64,000 nucleotides of DNA from an uncultured Flavobacteriaceae bacterium (GTDB lineage: Bacteria; Bacteroidota; Bacteroidia; Flavobacteriales; Flavobacteriaceae): NCBI GenBank assembly GCA_947500585.1, contig CANMSN010000009.1, forward strand, positions 82,512-146,511. The letters are read 5' to 3'. Within the stretch, counting starts at the first letter, position 1. Each line of letters opens with the position of its first letter. The notes under the pieces were generated by a model, which ran no database searches, was not told the origin of the DNA, and worked only from the letters and a program-made list of their open reading frames with translations. Positions 60,427 through 64,000 of the stretch are shown piece after piece. A program made the translations under genes and the position numbers.

Positions 60427-61158
60427 CTATTTATTTTTCACATAAATGAGCTTAAAACGCCCATTCGTTTGATCACGTTGTTCCATTTCAAATTGTGGCA
60501 AGGATTTAAAAAGTGGCGTTAATTTTGCAAAGCCAAAGTTTCTAGAATCAAAATTAGGCTGTTTTTTAAGTATTAAAGAACCAACATCTCCTAAAAATGC
60601 CCAACCATCATCATCGGCAGCATCATCTACAGAATTTCTAAGTAATTTAATCACTTTAGGTGTAATACTATATAAATTTTCTTTCTTCTTTTTTCCACTC
60701 TTTTCATCTTTCTCATTATCATCAGATGCAAGAATTTCTAGATAAATAAACTTATCACAAGCTACAATAAACGGATTAGGGGTTTTCTTTTCACCCATAC
60801 CATAAACTACCATAGCTGCTTCACGTAGTCGAGTTGCTAATTTTGTGAAATCACTATCAGACGACACTAAACAAAAACCATTCACTTTTTCAGAATACAA
60901 AATATCCATAGCGTCAATTATCATGGCTGAATCTGTAGCATTCTTTCCTGTAGTATAACCGTATTGTTGTATGGGCGTTATAGCATTTTCAAGTAATACA
61001 TTTTTCCATTTTGATAGATGTGGCTTTGTCCAATCGCCATAAATCCGCTTTATAGTTGGCGTGCCGTACTTTGCAATTTCTTCCATCATTTCAGAAATAT
61101 ATTTTGATGGAATATTATCACCATCAATAAGTACTGCTATTTTGGTATCTTTTATCAT
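60427..61158 (-). CDS. NYN-domain (LabA/DUF88-like) protein with C-terminal LOTUS-like domain
   Basis: This 243-aa protein has an N-terminal PIN-like NYN RNase fold. Acidic metal ligands are visible in AVLIDGDNIPSKYISEMMEE (Asp 12 and 14), KNATDSAMIIDAMDILY (Asp at about 75) and CLVSSDSDFTKLATRLREA (Asp at about 100 and 102). The C-terminal part (about 160-243: VDDAADDDGWAFLGDVGSLI, FDSRNFGFAKLTPLFKSLPQ) fits an OST-HTH/LOTUS RNA-binding domain. Proteins of this form are probable RNA-binding nucleases. It is a single gene, divergent from the metalloprotease. Confidence 0.85.
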   Translation of the reverse strand: MIKDTKIAVLIDGDNIPSKYISEMMEEIAKYGTPTIKRIYGDWTKPHLSKWKNVLLENAITPIQQYGYTTGKNATDSAMIIDAMDILYSEKVNGFCLVSSDSDFTKLATRLREAAMVVYGMGEKKTPNPFIVACDKFIYLEILASDDNEKDEKSGKKKKENLYSITPKVIKLLRNSVDDAADDDGWAFLGDVGSLILKKQPNFDSRNFGFAKLTPLFKSLPQFEMEQRDQTNGRFKLIYVKNK

Positions 61159-61329
61159 ATTTTTTAAAGATAGATAAATATTAATTAATCTTTAGTTTTG
61201 AAGCTTGTTTTATGTTTTGAATTGTTAAAATCTTTTAACACTTTTTAGGGAATTATTATATTTCATATTAGTTAATTTAGCTTATTAAATTCAAAAATTT
61301 ATTAAACATTTCGTAAAAAAAATTGGAAA

Positions 61330-63921
61330 ATGAAACTACAAACACTAAAAACTACTAAATTTTTATTTTTTGTCTTCTCTTTTTTGTTATGCATGAATTC
61401 ATCAAGTATTCATGCCCAGAAAAAAAAGAAAGACAAAAAGAAAGATGCAGTTGAAGTTCCTGCTGCTCCAAAGAAATCTAAAGAAAAAACTATTGAAGAT
61501 CTTACAAAATCTAGTAATAAAATTGAAGGTTTATTTACTATTTATCAAGATACGATTACTGGTAGCTTACAAATGTTGATTTCAGAGAACCAATTAAATA
61601 ATGAGTACATTTATTTTAGTCAAATTGCTGATGGAGTCATGGACGCAGGAAGAATAAATAGAGGTTCTTACAGAGGCTCAAAAGTTTTTACAGTCGAAAA
61701 ATATTTCAATAAGATAGAATTTGTAACTCAAAATACATCTTTTTATTTTGATCCTAATAATCCAGTTTCTAAATCAAAAGATGCCAATATCAGCAAAGGC
61801 AATATGGCGAGTTTAAAGATTGAAGCGCATGATGATAAAAAAGGGCTTTATTTGATAAAAGCAGATGATTTATTTCTAAAAGAAACATTCTCACAAATAA
61901 AACCAGCATCTAGACCAGGAACACCTCCAACAGCATTCAAATTAGGTGGTTTAGATAAAGAAAAAACTAAAATTAAAAGTATTAAAAACTACCCGGAAAA
62001 TACAAATTTAGAGGTTGAATATGTGTATTCTTCACCTTCCATTTTAAATGGTGGTTCTAATGCTGTTTCTGATGGTAGAAACGTAAGTATAAAAGTGTTT
62101 CATAGCTTAATAGCATTACCAGACAATGATTATGAGCCTAGATTTGACGATCCTAGAGTTGGCTATTTCACTAACAAAGTTGATGATAAAACTTCTGCAA
62201 GCTCAACACCATATCGCGATTTAATTAACAGATGGCATCTAAAAAAGAAAAATCCCGAAGAGGCTATATCTGAACCTGTTGAGCCTATTACTTGGTGGAT
62301 GGAAAACACAACACCTTTAGAATGGCGAGAAACTATTAAAAATGCTGTTTTAGAATGGAATAAAGCTTTTGAAAAAGCAGGCTTTAAAAATGCCATTGTT
62401 GTAAAACAACAACCCGATGATGCAGACTGGGATGCAGGAGATATTAGGTATAATGTTTTAAGATGGACTGCCTCACCACAACCTCCGTTTGGTGGTTATG
62501 GTCCAAGTATGAAAAACCCAAAAACTGGTGAAATTTTTGGAGCAGATATTATGCTAGAGTATACCATGATTACAGGTAGTGCATTTGCTTCAAAATTATA
62601 TGGTAGTGGTGAGGACGACAATAATTATATCTCCAGTAATATGGAATCTAAAATGAATTGCACACTCAGAGAAGGTGTAATTGATAATTTACAGTTTGCA
62701 AAATCAGCGGCTATGATTTATGGAGCTTCAGATGATGAAATCAAACGTTTACAAAAAGAAACTATTATTGGACTTATTATACACGAAATTGGGCATACGT
62801 TAGGACTAAATCACAACATGAAGGCTAGCCAATTATTTACCCCTGAGCAATTAGCTGATGCTGAATTTATAAAAGGTAAATGTTTAACCGCTTCAATAAT
62901 GGATTATGCTATTACAAACGTAACCAAAGACAGAACTAAACAAGGGCAATATGATGATGTTTCTGTTGGTCCTTATGATGTTTGGGCAATTCAACTAGGT
63001 TATACGCCTTTTGAAACTGAGGCAGATCGTCAAGCATTATTAAATGAATCTACTAAACCAGAACATATCTTTGGTAATGATGCTGATGATATGCGATCTC
63101 CAGGTAAAGCAATAGATCCTAGAGTGATGGTTTTTGATCAATCAAATGATCCTATAGCATATTTTATTGATCGTATTGAACTATCGAATGAGCTTTTAAA
63201 AGAAGTAAAAAATAAATTCATAAAAGAAGGACAGTCATATCAAGAATTGAGACGCGTTTATTATTCACTTAGTAATCAAAAAGCAAATGCGGGCAATGTA
63301 TTCTCCAGATATATTGGTGGTGTATATGTAGATCGATCTATGGCTGGTCAAGAAGGTGGTAAACAACCTTATACACCAGTAAGTTTAGCAGACCAAAAAA
63401 GAGCTATGAGTGCTTTAAGTAAGCACATTTTTGCACCAAATGCTTTTGATATACCAAATGATTTATACAATTACTTGGCTAGACAGCGAAGAGGGTTTGA
63501 CTTTTTTAGCGGTTCGGAAGACCCTAAAATTCATAATCAAATTTTAAGTTATCAAAAAAGAGTTTTAGATCATCTTTTACATCCAAATACGCTTCAACGT
63601 ATTACAGATTCTGAATTATATGGTAATGAATATAGCTTATCTAGTTTTATGATGGATTTAAATAATTCAATTTTTAAAACAGATATATATGGCAATGTGA
63701 ATACGTTTAGGCAAAATCTTCAATTAGAATATTCTAATATGCTTATTGGAATTTTAACAGGAAAGCAAAGTAGTATGTATTCTCATAATGCAAAATCTAT
63801 GGCTTTATATAATTTAAAGGCTATTAGAACCATGGCAGCACCTTCAGGAAATATTGCTTCTAGAGCGCACAAGCAACACTTAAGAACGCTTATAGATAAT
63901 GCTTTGAAGGAAATTAAGTAA
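61330..63921 (+). CDS. Secreted zinc-dependent metalloprotease (DUF5117/DUF5118 type)
   Basis: This 863-aa protein has a signal peptide (about 1-30, ending IHAQ) and a lysine-rich linker (QKKKKDKKKDAVEVPAAPKK). Large N-terminal domains of the DUF5118 and DUF5117 type follow (about 60-330). A metzincin-like catalytic part has the zinc motif HEIGHTLGLNHNM (HExxHxxGxxH, about 485-497) and a later Met-turn candidate in ASIMDYAITN (about 524). Such proteins are periplasmic or surface peptidases of unknown substrate in Bacteroidota. The 79 bases that follow hold no recognisable feature. Confidence 0.92.
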   Translation: MKLQTLKTTKFLFFVFSFLLCMNSSSIHAQKKKKDKKKDAVEVPAAPKKSKEKTIEDLTKSSNKIEGLFTIYQDTITGSLQMLISENQLNNEYIYFSQIADGVMDAGRINRGSYRGSKVFTVEKYFNKIEFVTQNTSFYFDPNNPVSKSKDANISKGNMASLKIEAHDDKKGLYLIKADDLFLKETFSQIKPASRPGTPPTAFKLGGLDKEKTKIKSIKNYPENTNLEVEYVYSSPSILNGGSNAVSDGRNVSIKVFHSLIALPDNDYEPRFDDPRVGYFTNKVDDKTSASSTPYRDLINRWHLKKKNPEEAISEPVEPITWWMENTTPLEWRETIKNAVLEWNKAFEKAGFKNAIVVKQQPDDADWDAGDIRYNVLRWTASPQPPFGGYGPSMKNPKTGEIFGADIMLEYTMITGSAFASKLYGSGEDDNNYISSNMESKMNCTLREGVIDNLQFAKSAAMIYGASDDEIKRLQKETIIGLIIHEIGHTLGLNHNMKASQLFTPEQLADAEFIKGKCLTASIMDYAITNVTKDRTKQGQYDDVSVGPYDVWAIQLGYTPFETEADRQALLNESTKPEHIFGNDADDMRSPGKAIDPRVMVFDQSNDPIAYFIDRIELSNELLKEVKNKFIKEGQSYQELRRVYYSLSNQKANAGNVFSRYIGGVYVDRSMAGQEGGKQPYTPVSLADQKRAMSALSKHIFAPNAFDIPNDLYNYLARQRRGFDFFSGSEDPKIHNQILSYQKRVLDHLLHPNTLQRITDSELYGNEYSLSSFMMDLNNSIFKTDIYGNVNTFRQNLQLEYSNMLIGILTGKQSSMYSHNAKSMALYNLKAIRTMAAPSGNIASRAHKQHLRTLIDNALKEIK

Positions 63922-64000
63922 ATTAACGTGAGTTCGACATAACTAGAGATTTAAATACAGTTGATTTGTATCAACGAAGTTGTTTTTTAGAGACGGTTTT

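Overview
The window is a gene-dense, AT-rich stretch of a chromosome from a member of the Bacteroidota, almost certainly a marine Flavobacteriaceae. The evidence is a T9SS-type sorting domain, an OMP_b-brl_3 type TonB-dependent receptor, menaquinone genes, flavobacterial small membrane proteins, -7 boxes of the form TAnnTTTG upstream of many genes, and few Shine-Dalgarno sequences. I see no rRNA, tRNA or CRISPR array and no complete IS element. Most genes are housekeeping; the accessory-looking material lies at 20.6-32.8 kb and in scattered palindromic repeats.

Layout. 0-1.2 kb: a two-component propeller sensor, cut by the window edge and broken by a frameshift. 1.5-3.7 kb: a secreted BspA-type leucine-rich-repeat protein with a T9SS tail, followed by a LamG lipoprotein. 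3.9-8.6 kb: a CBS/cysteine synthase-like enzyme, oligopeptidase B, YbaB and threonine aldolase. 8.7-13.5 kb: prfB with its programmed +1 frameshift, coupled to a HAD phosphatase and an ArsC-like protein, then an outer-membrane receptor. 13.5-20.6 kb: peroxiredoxin, fumarase, a Crp-type regulator with an Asp/Glu racemase, a coiled-coil membrane protein, a degenerate arginase-family protein and a MarR-GNAT fusion.

20.6-32.1 kb: a long minus-strand cluster dominated by proteins I cannot name. It holds a 449-aa coiled-coil protein, a 359-aa protein, a 653-aa AAA+ ATPase, a Nudix hydrolase, a tail-anchored protein, a 411-aa protein, two multi-pass membrane proteins and two more unknowns. Small cassette-like genes (an S23-type four-helix bundle protein and a GIY-YIG protein) and palindromic repeats are inserted between them. 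This is the best candidate in the window for an undescribed system.

32.3-43 kb: two small related membrane proteins (the second with an in-frame stop), the ABC-F factor EttA, a serine hydrolase, a redox-type group of two pirins, a MarR regulator and an FMN reductase, an acyl-CoA carboxylase beta subunit and an orphan tagaturonate reductase. 43.2-49 kb: a menaquinone operon, menB-menA-(metallo-hydrolase)-menC-(CPBP protease)-menE. 49.3-55.3 kb: ung, holA, an orphan HsdR_N-like protein, a glycosyltransferase, an OmpA lipoprotein and a beta-helix lipoprotein. 55.5-64 kb: a small membrane protein, gcvT, glutaminase, an SDR protein, pterin carbinolamine dehydratase, YebC, a MITE-like element, a NYN-domain protein and a large secreted zinc metalloprotease.

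Two genes are each broken by what looks like one missing A in a poly-A run. A reader should consider assembly error before calling them true pseudogenes.
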